Assembly: GCF_900112455.1 (NCBI RefSeq)
Contig: NZ_FOLT01000001.1
Location: 308,323 to 372,322 of the forward strand
Direction of reading: 5' to 3'
DNA from: Alkalibacterium subtropicum
GTDB taxonomy: Bacteria; Bacillota; Bacilli; Lactobacillales; Carnobacteriaceae_A
Length of the DNA stretch: 64,000 nucleotides
Positions 47,860 through 55,131 of the stretch are shown here, piece after piece (within the stretch, counting starts at the first letter, position 1; the number at the start of each line of letters is the position of its first letter). The notes beneath the pieces are model-generated. The model was not told the DNA's origin. It worked only from the letters and a program-made list of their open reading frames with translations, and searched no databases. The position numbers were made by a program, and so were the translations under genes.

Positions 47860-50535
47860 GTGGTCAAACCATTTATATACGACGTTGAACTAACGTCGAC
47901 CAAAAGGCATTCGCAATTCACATTACCCACCGCCTACACCAACGATTTAGATGTCATCGAATTTCAATTTAATATCCTTGATGATATCGATTTAACAGGC
48001 GCTACGGCGAATGTCATTCTATTCATGAAAGACGGATCGTTTTTCCAGAATGACGAGACGAGTGGTGTGACGATTGAAGGAAAAACAGTTAAGTACACCA
48101 TGAAAGAAAACGAGGGGAATCATTCGGGGACTTCAGAGGTTCAATTAGTAGTTTTGCTCGACGGCCAGCATTATGCTAGCCCGAAGTATAAGTTTAGGAT
48201 CGAGAATGGCTTGGAAACTGATGTGGCTGTTGAAATAATGATTCAAACGTGGAGCACGCTCACAAAAGAAGCGCGTGACTACATTGACGAGTTCCATGAC
48301 AATGAAGCGGTTCGACAATCAACGTTTGCCACCAATGAAGCGAGCAGACAAAGTGAGTTCGATACTAACGAAACAAACCGACAATCAACGTTCGACACTA
48401 ACGAAACAAACCGACAAGATGAGTTCGATAGCAACGAAGCGACTAGACAGAGCAACGAAATCGAACGTCAGACTAACGAAACAGAGCGCCTTGCAAACGA
48501 GAGTACCCGTCAAGACAACGAGAGCGCCCGTCAAGACAACGAGAGTGATCGACAGGCGGCAGAGACTGCACGTGCTGAAGCCGAAGATATTCGTAGCGAG
48601 TTTTATGACGGATTTGATAGTAGGCTGACCGCGACACAATTACAGACGGTTAGAAACCGAGAAGAAACCAAAGACCTTGCCGCCACCGTCTCTAACGTCA
48701 ACGTGAACCAAGAAGCTAAACAGACGCTAAAAACAGACGCTAATATTGCCAGCCTACCTGTTACCGCAGGAAACGGTGCACTGGACGCTCAACTCAAAGG
48801 ACAGACACTGGTCAACTTACTACCAGTCACTATTATGAACAGTGTATATGGCTGGCCTTTATCTAGTGGCACTGACTCTAGAGAAATTATTGATGATTAT
48901 CTTAGAGTGTACAAAACGCAATCTACTTCTGTTGGGGCGTTCACTAACCTTACTTCAGATGGTGTAAAGTATATTAGTGCGTTGTTCCGTTCGCCAGATG
49001 GTGTGAGTAATGTAGTATTAGGTGGTACAAATCTGCCGACAGATATTCCTCCTAATGCATGGGAGCGGGCATCAGCCATCTATGAAAGTAGTGGGTCTAC
49101 CATTCATAGATTTTATGCGGGAAATAAAACAGAGGAATATAACTACTACGACGTGAAAGAGCCAATGATCATCAACCTCACCCAACTCTTTGGAGCCGGC
49201 AATGAACCGACCAAAGAAGAAATGGACGCTATGATTGACGGATATTTTGACGGCACAAAGTCTTTCACCCCTGGACGGGTTAGAGCTACAGGGAAGAACT
49301 TGTACCCGTTTGATGAAATAATTAGAAGCAGCCACACAAATGACAAATTCAAACAATACGCTGTTAAGTTAAAAAAAGGGGTAGTATACCGCTTTACTGC
49401 CAAAGACTATACCAACATGAGTAAATGGCGTTATTACTTTAGGTTATATAAGAATGGAGAACAAGTAGAGGGTGTCTTCACTCATACCAACCACATACTG
49501 TTAGGCGCGTCCACTAATGGCCTATATGCTAACAATTATGGCGTTTATCAAAGTTCTAGTGACACATCATCAATCAATTTCACACTACAATTGGACGATG
49601 ACTATGATGTTCTAATCGGCTTTACCGGAGGGGACTCGACCGAACAATCAAGAATAACAGGTATTCAAATAGAAGAGAGCTCAACCGCCACTGACTATGA
49701 ACCCTACACAGAAACTGTCCAATACGTAGAACCTGTTAAACTCAACCGTTTACCTAACGGAGTAGCTGATGAGATTACCGCAGACGGGGACTTTGTACAG
49801 AGAGTAAAAGAGCATACGTTGGTTGAAAGTGATGTGACTGCAATCACGCCAAGGACGAATATTGTAGACGCTATAACTAGGGTATTCGATGATATGGCAG
49901 ATACCACTAATAATATCGATGGCGCAGTATTATATGAAGACGGTGCCCATGAAATAACTTATTTAGACAGAGATGACGTAAAGCAAATTGGAAACTTCTA
50001 CACGTCATTGGGTAACGCCAAAAGAATCGTAACCATATTTGCGTCCGGCATAACCCTAGCAGAAGTCCGAGCCGACCTAGCCGGCACCAAAATCTACTAC
50101 CAACTAGCCGAACCAATAGTCCACAAGAACGTCACAACAGGAAACCTCACCGCTCGCCCTAAAGGAACGGTCTACTTTGAGCAGTATCAAGCAGACGCAG
50201 GAATGTACTCAAATGGTATTGAGATCAGTCATCCTGACCTTTCTATCAAGTCACTAGAAAGTTTAAGCGTAATAGACTTCATGACGGGAGAAGAAAAGGA
50301 TTTGGATGTATCACAAGCAGTGATCACAGATCGTGCATTCACACATCCTGAACTAGTTGACGGAGACCTAGCCTTCTTCATATACGAATTTGAAGCACCT
50401 GGACCTAACGGGAATAAGTCACTCGAATTCTATGACTCAAGGTATACGGTGACTGATGACGTAACGGGTAAACACTACAAGTGGTCTATCAAAGTTTCAG
50501 ATGGTGTACCAAGTATCACAGTAGAGGAGGCTTAA
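47860..50535 (+). CDS. Baseplate upper protein (BppU-like) with hendecad/heptad shaft
   Basis: 891 residues, GTG 47860. The first 140 residues are a BppU-type domain (FIYDVELTSTKRHSQFTLPT, YASPKYKFRIENGLETD). From 149 to 192 come four 11-residue repeats and from 193 to 241 seven 7-residue repeats, a coiled-coil shaft. The rest (about 290-891) is beta-rich with carbohydrate-binding features (LTQLFGAGNEPTKEEMDAM, a motif frequent in phage tip proteins). Likely the host-range determinant. Confidence 0.85.
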   Translation: MVKPFIYDVELTSTKRHSQFTLPTAYTNDLDVIEFQFNILDDIDLTGATANVILFMKDGSFFQNDETSGVTIEGKTVKYTMKENEGNHSGTSEVQLVVLLDGQHYASPKYKFRIENGLETDVAVEIMIQTWSTLTKEARDYIDEFHDNEAVRQSTFATNEASRQSEFDTNETNRQSTFDTNETNRQDEFDSNEATRQSNEIERQTNETERLANESTRQDNESARQDNESDRQAAETARAEAEDIRSEFYDGFDSRLTATQLQTVRNREETKDLAATVSNVNVNQEAKQTLKTDANIASLPVTAGNGALDAQLKGQTLVNLLPVTIMNSVYGWPLSSGTDSREIIDDYLRVYKTQSTSVGAFTNLTSDGVKYISALFRSPDGVSNVVLGGTNLPTDIPPNAWERASAIYESSGSTIHRFYAGNKTEEYNYYDVKEPMIINLTQLFGAGNEPTKEEMDAMIDGYFDGTKSFTPGRVRATGKNLYPFDEIIRSSHTNDKFKQYAVKLKKGVVYRFTAKDYTNMSKWRYYFRLYKNGEQVEGVFTHTNHILLGASTNGLYANNYGVYQSSSDTSSINFTLQLDDDYDVLIGFTGGDSTEQSRITGIQIEESSTATDYEPYTETVQYVEPVKLNRLPNGVADEITADGDFVQRVKEHTLVESDVTAITPRTNIVDAITRVFDDMADTTNNIDGAVLYEDGAHEITYLDRDDVKQIGNFYTSLGNAKRIVTIFASGITLAEVRADLAGTKIYYQLAEPIVHKNVTTGNLTARPKGTVYFEQYQADAGMYSNGIEISHPDLSIKSLESLSVIDFMTGEEKDLDVSQAVITDRAFTHPELVDGDLAFFIYEFEAPGPNGNKSLEFYDSRYTVTDDVTGKHYKWSIKVSDGVPSITVEEA
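48304..48582 (+). repeat. Coding tandem repeats: four 33-bp then seven 21-bp units
   Basis: Units of pattern ExxRQxxFxxN (33 bp at 48304, 48337, 48370, 48403) change to ExxRQxN-like 21-bp units (48436, 48457, 48478, 48499, 48520, 48541, 48562). They encode the coiled-coil shaft of the baseplate protein. Confidence 0.92.
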
Positions 50536-50536
50536 T

Positions 50537-50758
50537 ATGAATGAAATTCTAATCAACAGTTTAGCAGTCCGTATCAAAGCAGGCTTAATGACACTTGAAC
50601 AAGTACCACCGGTTTATAGAGACGCAGTAGAGGCACGTCTGGAGGAAATAGAGGGAGACAGAAAGCTAGAGGTTGTCGAAGAAGAAACGGGAAAGGGAGC
50701 GGAGGACGAAAGAAACGTCGAAGAGACCGAAACTGTCGAGCAGATAAAAACGAAATGA
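50537..50758 (+). CDS. Small CD1375-like protein, 73 residues
   Basis: Begins one base after the baseplate gene. LINSLAVRIKAGLMTLEQVP and PVYRDAVEARLEE match the short CD1375/XkdX-like proteins after tail fibre genes. The C-terminal 30 residues are acidic. Role unknown. Confidence 0.8.
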   Translation: MNEILINSLAVRIKAGLMTLEQVPPVYRDAVEARLEEIEGDRKLEVVEEETGKGAEDERNVEETETVEQIKTK

Positions 50759-50760
50759 AA

Positions 50761-50793
50761 GCGAAAGAGCTGCCTGTATGGTGGCTCTTTTAA
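50761..50793 (+). terminator. Intrinsic terminator between tail and lysis genes
   Basis: AAAGAGCTGCC pairs with GGTGGCTCTTTT (with G-T pairs), followed by T. It lies between the CD1375-like gene and the lysis-module genes. Confidence 0.65.
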
Positions 50794-50813
50794 TTTACAG
50801 AAAGGAGTGGAAC

Positions 50814-51155
50814 ATGTACCGATTGAAACATATTATCGACCGCATCATTGCAGACTGGAATTCGATTCTTCTTTGCTTAATATCGACGTGGCTGGGGTTA
50901 TTATTCCTAAACCGCGTGCATTACCTCCTGTCAGTCATTCTACTGCTATTCACGGCAGCTAAGGCAACTGGCTTGATTATCAACCACACGAAACTTCGGC
51001 GCATCGGCTTAATTGGCTTAAATATCTTCTGGGCGCTGATGACTTACGTTCTACTCGCAGGTCGGCATCCGGTTGTAGTTATTCCGTATCAATTCCCGCT
51101 GCTCGTGTTGGCAATCGGCACGGGCATCTCTTTAAGGGCGCGATTCGATGAATAA
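50814..51155 (+). CDS. Membrane protein of unknown function
   Basis: 113 residues from ATG 50814 behind AAAGGAGTGG. Three to four hydrophobic segments (ILLCLISTWLGLLFL, YLLSVILLLFTAAKATGLII, IGLIGLNIFWALMTYVLLAG, FPLLVLAIGTGI). It precedes the anchored coiled-coil protein and holin, so it may be part of the lysis cassette. Not recognised. Confidence 0.65.
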   Translation: MYRLKHIIDRIIADWNSILLCLISTWLGLLFLNRVHYLLSVILLLFTAAKATGLIINHTKLRRIGLIGLNIFWALMTYVLLAGRHPVVVIPYQFPLLVLAIGTGISLRARFDE

Positions 51156-51510
51156 CGAAGCAATCATCGTTGCGGTTATTACGGGGTTACTCACGTACTT
51201 TGGCACGAAGAAGCAGACGGAGTATCAACTCAAAGGAAAGGAAGTCGAGGCCGACGCGAACACGGAAGGAATGTATGTGCAGAATATGAGCATGATTTTA
51301 GCGGAGTACAAGGAACAAGTGTCTGGATTCCGCGAAGAATTACGTGTCGTGAAAGCTGAATTTAGTGACTTTCGGCGCGAACACTATAAGAAAATCGAAG
51401 AGTACAAGATATACGTCGAAGAACTCGAAGAAGAAATCGACGCGCTGAAAGATGAGCGCAACGACTTAAAACTGGAACTCTCATACTTGAAAGGGGAGAA
51501 CGATGGATAA
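51148..51510 (+). CDS. Membrane-anchored coiled-coil protein
   Basis: 120 residues. One N-terminal hydrophobic helix (AIIVAVITGLLTYFGT) then a long coiled coil (FREELRVVKAEFSDFRREHY, EELEEEIDALKDERNDLKLE). Similar proteins sit before holins and may act as holin antagonists or spanin-like helpers; unproven. Overlaps both neighbours by eight bases. Confidence 0.7.
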   Translation: MNNEAIIVAVITGLLTYFGTKKQTEYQLKGKEVEADANTEGMYVQNMSMILAEYKEQVSGFREELRVVKAEFSDFRREHYKKIEEYKIYVEELEEEIDALKDERNDLKLELSYLKGENDG

Positions 51511-51766
51511 TTTATTAAATGAAGCGATCGGACTGGCAGCAGTTATGTCTCCGGTTATCTTAATCTTTGTACAGTTAATTAAGACAGCCGACTTAGACAA
51601 GCGCTGGTTACCGTTAATCAGTATCGTACTTGGTATCGCCGTCGGCATCGTATTTGCGATTGCAGGCAATGCAGATTTATTCCTATATGGATTGGCTGGT
51701 TTTTTATCTGGCGCGGCGAGTTCGGGCCTCTACGACGGGATTCAGTCAATTAGAAAGGGTGAATAA
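51503..51766 (+). CDS. Holin
   Basis: 87 residues. Three hydrophobic segments (LAAVMSPVILIFVQLI, LISIVLGIAVGIVFAIAGN, FLYGLAGFLSGAASSGLYD) with the SGLYDGI end of Hol44-like phage holins. It makes the membrane lesion that releases endolysin. The endolysin gene begins four bases after it. Confidence 0.85.
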   Translation: MDNLLNEAIGLAAVMSPVILIFVQLIKTADLDKRWLPLISIVLGIAVGIVFAIAGNADLFLYGLAGFLSGAASSGLYDGIQSIRKGE

Positions 51767-51770
51767 TTAG

Positions 51771-52997
51771 ATGAGCAAAGTACATGGATTGTTTTTAGAC
51801 GTACCAAAATTTGTCGATTATAGAGCTAAGGTGGTTCGTCATGCGTGGAAGAAATTCCCTGTGTTAGACATGGAAGGTAAAACAGAAATAGCTATCCACC
51901 ACTCGTTAACTCGACAAGGGCTGAGCGGATCTAATGCGTGGGGGTATTCAAAATATCACGTAGATACTCATAATTGGCCAGGAATCGGGTACTCATATGT
52001 AATTGAACCGGATGGGACGATTAAATTCTGTAATCCAATAAACTGGAGAACATATCACGTCGGCAATAGTAATAACTTCTCAATCGGCATCGTATTGACA
52101 GGCGATTTTAGATATGAAGAGCCAACTGAGGAGCAGAAGGAATCGTTGCGGTTGTTAGTCGCACGACTGAAGAAAGAGTATCCACAAATCAATCGCGTGC
52201 GATCGCATGATGAGTACCCAGATTATTATTGGAAGTCATGTTGTGAATTTGATTATCAGAAAGTCTTAGCTGAGAAACCTAAAGTACCAGTTAAAGAAGA
52301 GCTTGGCTCAACATACAAAGTTCAAGAAGGCGATACGTTCTGGAGCATCGCGAAAGGACGAGACTTCAATGTGATCGACCTGGAACATGCTAATCCAAAA
52401 GTAGATGCACGTACTCTTCAGATTGGCCAAATGATTAATATTCCAGGGAAAGAAGAAGAGAGAGCGACGGAAGAAGAGAAAAAATCTCCGGCTTATCACG
52501 GGAACTCTATTCAAAAATACTTGGAGAGCATTGGAGAAGATGGGTCATTCGCAGCACGCAAACGACGTGCAGAAGAATTAGGGATAAAAGGATATAAAGG
52601 CACGGCGGCGCAGAACCTACAACTGCTAGGTATTATTCGAGATGGTAACAAACCACCTCAGAATGTCGCTAAAATCGCCGTAGACGGTTCATGGGGACAA
52701 GCGACGACTAAACGCCTGCAGCAAGTTCTAGGAACACCTGTTACCGGTTTAATAGGCGGCCAGTCTCGTCATGCTGTCACAAATAACATTCCAAGTGTAA
52801 GGTTTGGAACAGGCGGCTCAGCAGTTATCCGAGAAATGCAACGTCGATTAAAAGTGACAGTCGATGGGTCATTTGGTCCAGGAACACTGAGAGCCCTGCA
52901 GCGTCGCATGGGCACACCAGTCACTGGTGCTATCAGTCGCACTAACTCGTCAGTCGTGAAAGAGATGCAGAGACGATTGAATGAGAATAGATTCTAG
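51771..52997 (+). CDS. Endolysin: N-acetylmuramoyl-L-alanine amidase with LysM and repeat cell-wall domains
   Basis: 408 residues. Residues ~35-165 are an Amidase_2 domain: IAIHHSLTRQGLSG (first zinc His), HDEYP and the following Cys (KSCCEF). ~180-225 is a LysM domain (YKVQEGDTFWSIAKG; IGQMINIPG). ~246-290 is a small wall-associated module (SIQKYLESIGEDGSFAARKR; YKGTAAQNLQLLG) known from other amidases. ~300-408 has two copies of VDGSxG...T...LQ...GTPVTG...EMQRRL, peptidoglycan-binding-like. No signal peptide, so the holin exports it. Confidence 0.95.
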   Translation: MSKVHGLFLDVPKFVDYRAKVVRHAWKKFPVLDMEGKTEIAIHHSLTRQGLSGSNAWGYSKYHVDTHNWPGIGYSYVIEPDGTIKFCNPINWRTYHVGNSNNFSIGIVLTGDFRYEEPTEEQKESLRLLVARLKKEYPQINRVRSHDEYPDYYWKSCCEFDYQKVLAEKPKVPVKEELGSTYKVQEGDTFWSIAKGRDFNVIDLEHANPKVDARTLQIGQMINIPGKEEERATEEEKKSPAYHGNSIQKYLESIGEDGSFAARKRRAEELGIKGYKGTAAQNLQLLGIIRDGNKPPQNVAKIAVDGSWGQATTKRLQQVLGTPVTGLIGGQSRHAVTNNIPSVRFGTGGSAVIREMQRRLKVTVDGSFGPGTLRALQRRMGTPVTGAISRTNSSVVKEMQRRLNENRF

Positions 52998-53007
52998 TAT
53001 AATTATG

Positions 53008-53041
53008 GACCTCTACCTTTATTGGTGGAGGTCTTTTTTTA
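53008..53041 (+). terminator. Terminator after endolysin
   Basis: GACCTCTACC pairs with GGTGGAGGTC around TTTATT, followed by seven T. It closes the late operon. Confidence 0.9.
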
Positions 53042-53048
53042 TTTCTAC

Positions 53049-53076
53049 TTGACACGGTATGATACAATTATATTAG
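53049..53076 (+). promoter_or_regulatory. Promoter for the two-gene unit at 53129
   Basis: TTGACA (53049-53054), with TATTAG (53071-53076) at a 16-bp spacing; the extended -10 TGATACAAT (53060-53068) is an alternative. Directly after the late terminator, it makes the unit an independent, likely lysogen-expressed moron. Confidence 0.6.
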
Positions 53077-53128
53077 TAAGTTAGATAATACATACAAAAA
53101 ATAGAAGTAATAGAAAAGAGGCTATGAT

Positions 53129-53554
53129 ATGAGTATCAATGCACAAATCATTATCGCTGAAGATATAGAAACTTTACCCGCAGGTAATAATGGTCAATTA
53201 ACCAAGATGGTAAATCCGGTTTTGAAAATGCGTGTGCCTTTTATACCGGCTGGGTTAACATTTGTAGTTTCAGTTATAACTACTGGGATAGACTTCAATA
53301 AAAAACATGATTTTTCAATAGAGTTGGTTAAAGAAGATAGTACCGACTCTGGTCAAGACAAGGTTATATATAGTACTGGATCACAAATTTTAAATCCCAA
53401 TAAAAATGTAACTGATAATTTCAATTTTAATATAGATTTAAAAAATACCCCATTTAGAGAAGAAGGCATGTATAAAGTCATTTTCAAAATTGATGGAACG
53501 TCTCACTCTCAACAATTTGAAGTGGTAGCTGATGAAAACTTATTAAAGGAATAG
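53129..53554 (+). CDS. Beta-rich accessory protein of unknown function
   Basis: 141 residues, behind AAGAGGC. SINAQIIIAEDIETLPAGNN, VPFIPAGLTFVVSVITTGI and FREEGMYKVIFKIDGTSH form a predicted immunoglobulin-like beta sandwich; the start resembles DUF6941-type proteins, only at the level of pattern. AT-rich and independent of the late operon. The membrane protein that follows by four bases is probably its partner. Confidence 0.65.
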   Translation: MSINAQIIIAEDIETLPAGNNGQLTKMVNPVLKMRVPFIPAGLTFVVSVITTGIDFNKKHDFSIELVKEDSTDSGQDKVIYSTGSQILNPNKNVTDNFNFNIDLKNTPFREEGMYKVIFKIDGTSHSQQFEVVADENLLKE

Positions 53555-53558
53555 TTGT

Positions 53559-54197
53559 ATGGAAAATATTTTCAATGATTATAATACTAGCACCATTGTC
53601 CATGTTCATAAAGTTGAAAATAAAGATGAGTATTACAAAGTAGCGCCAGTAGAAGACGTTATTAAACAATATCCATTTTTTCAAAATATTAAGTATTTTA
53701 CTGCTTTTGCTCTGACTGTTGCAGCACTTCAACATCCTGTCCTAAATTTAACTAGTTTTAGAACTAGTTCCGAGGCTTCAAAAAATCAAGTGGATTATAA
53801 CGACACTGCATATATATATGAAAGTGAGACCTCTGTGTTCTCTTCAACTTCACATATTAACTTTCCAATCGAAAGGGAAGGTGATTTCAAATTGACTGAT
53901 GATGTTAGACATAAAGATTTAGAAGGTTTGCAAAAGCAAACTGACATAAAATTAGAACATGTAGATACAAAAATCGATAATTTAAATGACAATATAAACG
54001 ATGTAAAAGTCCTGTTAACGCGCCTTGAAAGCAAAATTGATGAATTACCATCAAAAGATTACGTTGAAAAATTAGTTAGCCAAACAACTAACAAATTTTT
54101 AATTTGGACAGGAGTTGGGTTAACCACCGTAGGTGCAGCCATATGGGCCTTGCTAGATTATTATTCAAATATTATAATCGAATTAATTTCTGGATAA
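53559..54197 (+). CDS. Accessory protein with coiled coil and C-terminal membrane anchor
   Basis: 212 residues. YFTAFALTVAALQHPVLNL near residue 46 is hydrophobic; KLEHVDTKIDNLNDNINDVK (~128-147) to VEKLVSQ is a coiled coil; LIWTGVGLTTVGAAIWALLD near the end is a clear membrane segment. No family recognised. It shares a promoter and terminator with the gene before it. Confidence 0.65.
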   Translation: MENIFNDYNTSTIVHVHKVENKDEYYKVAPVEDVIKQYPFFQNIKYFTAFALTVAALQHPVLNLTSFRTSSEASKNQVDYNDTAYIYESETSVFSSTSHINFPIEREGDFKLTDDVRHKDLEGLQKQTDIKLEHVDTKIDNLNDNINDVKVLLTRLESKIDELPSKDYVEKLVSQTTNKFLIWTGVGLTTVGAAIWALLDYYSNIIIELISG

Positions 54198-54226
54198 AGA
54201 GCAGACTAATAATCTGCTCTTTTTTA
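54196..54226. terminator. Bidirectional terminator between convergent accessory genes
   Basis: AAAGAGCAGA pairs with TCTGCTCTTT around CTAATAA, flanked by A and T runs so that it serves both strands. Confidence 0.88.
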
Positions 54227-54430
54227 TTGACCTTTTAACCGCTCATACTTCTTCAAAAACCGCGTATCATGTTTCAAATAGCCACCGTATAGCTCTTTCG
54301 AATCCTTCTCAAACATTAGAATCCAATCCGTGCCATCATCAACTTTTTTCAGTGATGGCCAGATCAGAGAAAACCTGAAACCATCAATTTCTATAATGTC
54401 ATTCTTGAAATCGGCCGACACATAAATCAC
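54224..54430 (-). CDS. Small unknown accessory protein, 68 residues
   Basis: Minus strand, near the right border. IYVSADFKNDIIEIDGFRFS, GTDWILMFEKDSKELYGGYL; alternating beta and charged residues. No family recognised. Downstream of the 67-residue gene at 54457, probably in one transcript. Confidence 0.6.
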   Translation of the reverse strand: MIYVSADFKNDIIEIDGFRFSLIWPSLKKVDDGTDWILMFEKDSKELYGGYLKHDTRFLKKYERLKGQ

Positions 54431-54456
54431 CTCTAATTCATTGTCATCTAAGGAAA

Positions 54457-54660
54457 TTAAAGTATCTCATCCAGACTTTTATACATCAAGACCAAAGCAG
54501 TTGCTGCGATAATAGCATCTTCTTCCGTTGGTCTGACCACCATCGTGATTTGATCATAAACTTGAGCAATAATGACATTGTCTTTTATATGTACGGAAAT
54601 GCTACCTCTATGAATAACATTATTCACTTTTTTATTGTATAATTCTGTCCATTCGTCCAT
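54457..54660 (-). CDS. Small unknown accessory protein, 67 residues
   Basis: ATG 54660 behind AGAGGTG. ELYNKKVNNVIHRGSISVHI, then VVRPTEEDAIIAATALVLMY. No family recognised. TATACT (minus, 54686-54681) may be its -10. With the next gene it is the last prophage unit before attR. Confidence 0.6.
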   Translation of the reverse strand: MDEWTELYNKKVNNVIHRGSISVHIKDNVIIAQVYDQITMVVRPTEEDAIIAATALVLMYKSLDEIL

Positions 54661-54915
54661 GTAACACCTCTCTGAGCAATAGTATACGCTTTCAAAAAGA
54701 AGTGTTCCATTAAATTTTTATAATGAAGAGAACAGCTTAATAAAATAGATATTACTTTTCCTGCATTTTGCCATCGGCATACAAAATAGAGTATCGCTTA
54801 TTATAATCTAATATAAGATGGTTTTGTTTACAGCCTCACATAAAAGCTTGATTTAACAACACAATATAAGGTAATATGAGTAAGTATGATAGGATACAAG
54901 AAAGTCATAGCATAA

Positions 54916-54954
54916 GAAGCCTTCATGGCCGTTCTGGACCTGGACGAAGAATAA
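54916..54954 (+). other. attR: second copy of the lepA 3' end
   Basis: Reads [12 protein letters not shown] then TAA in frame, the last 12 residues of LepA, with GCC, CTG and GAC where attL has GCT, CTT and GAT. Thirty-six of 39 bases match 18064-18102. Confidence 0.9.
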
Positions 54955-55015
54955 CAAGAACAAAAGTTAAAAGAGAGAGCCGCTCTTCGAGTTTAGATAG
55001 AGAATTTAAACTGGT

Positions 55016-55042
55016 AAAAAGAGAAGGGCTTTCTCTTTTTTT
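55016..55042 (+). terminator. Original lepA-side terminator
   Basis: AAAGAGAA pairs with TTCTCTTT around GGGCT, followed by T. Before integration it would have ended lepA transcripts. Confidence 0.7.
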
Positions 55043-55071
55043 ACTTGACTATTTCTTTGTAACAGTCAAGT
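55043..55071. repeat. Inverted repeat before the CNNM gene
   Basis: ACTTGACT and AGTCAAGT are perfect inverted copies 13 bases apart, followed by TTTATTA. It may be an operator or a second terminator stem; the adjacent -10 begins 15 bases later. Confidence 0.5.
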
Positions 55072-55085
55072 TTTATTACGATTTA

Positions 55086-55094
55086 TGCTATAAT
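55086..55094 (+). promoter_or_regulatory. Extended -10 promoter of the CNNM gene
   Basis: TGCTATAAT at 55086-55094 is a perfect extended -10. No good -35 is found. The ATG is 38 bases downstream. Confidence 0.65.
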
Positions 55095-55131
55095 AAAAGG
55101 GAAAAACGATGAAAGTAGGGAATGCAATTAA

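Larger units (their letters stand above)
18064..54954. mobile_element. Complete-looking siphovirus prophage, ~36.9 kb, in the 3' end of lepA
   Basis: Bounded by two copies of the lepA 3' end. It contains integrase at the left border, a lysogeny switch, recombination and replication genes, a late regulator, terminase, portal, scaffold, capsid, connectors, tail chaperone with frameshift, tape measure, Dit, Tal, receptor-binding proteins, holin and endolysin, in standard order. All structural frames look intact, so it could still be inducible. The tape measure length (734 residues) predicts a tail of roughly 110 nm by the usual 1.5 angstrom per residue rule. Confidence 0.95.
54661..55131. other. 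Gene-poor border region: prophage end, attR, host leader
   Basis: From 54661 to 54915 only AT-rich phage DNA is seen, presumably integrase arm and attP sequence. 54916-54954 is attR. Then come a terminator (55016-55042), an ACTTGACT/AGTCAAGT inverted repeat (55043-55071) and an extended -10 (55086-55094). The ORF spanning 54876-55112 is not credible as a gene. Confidence 0.7.

Noticed and set aside
54876..55112. 78-residue plus-strand ORF across attR
   Set aside because: It runs through attR in a different frame from the lepA relic and through a terminator, has no family-like sequence, and has low-complexity Arg/Ser content. Chance ORF created by the junction.
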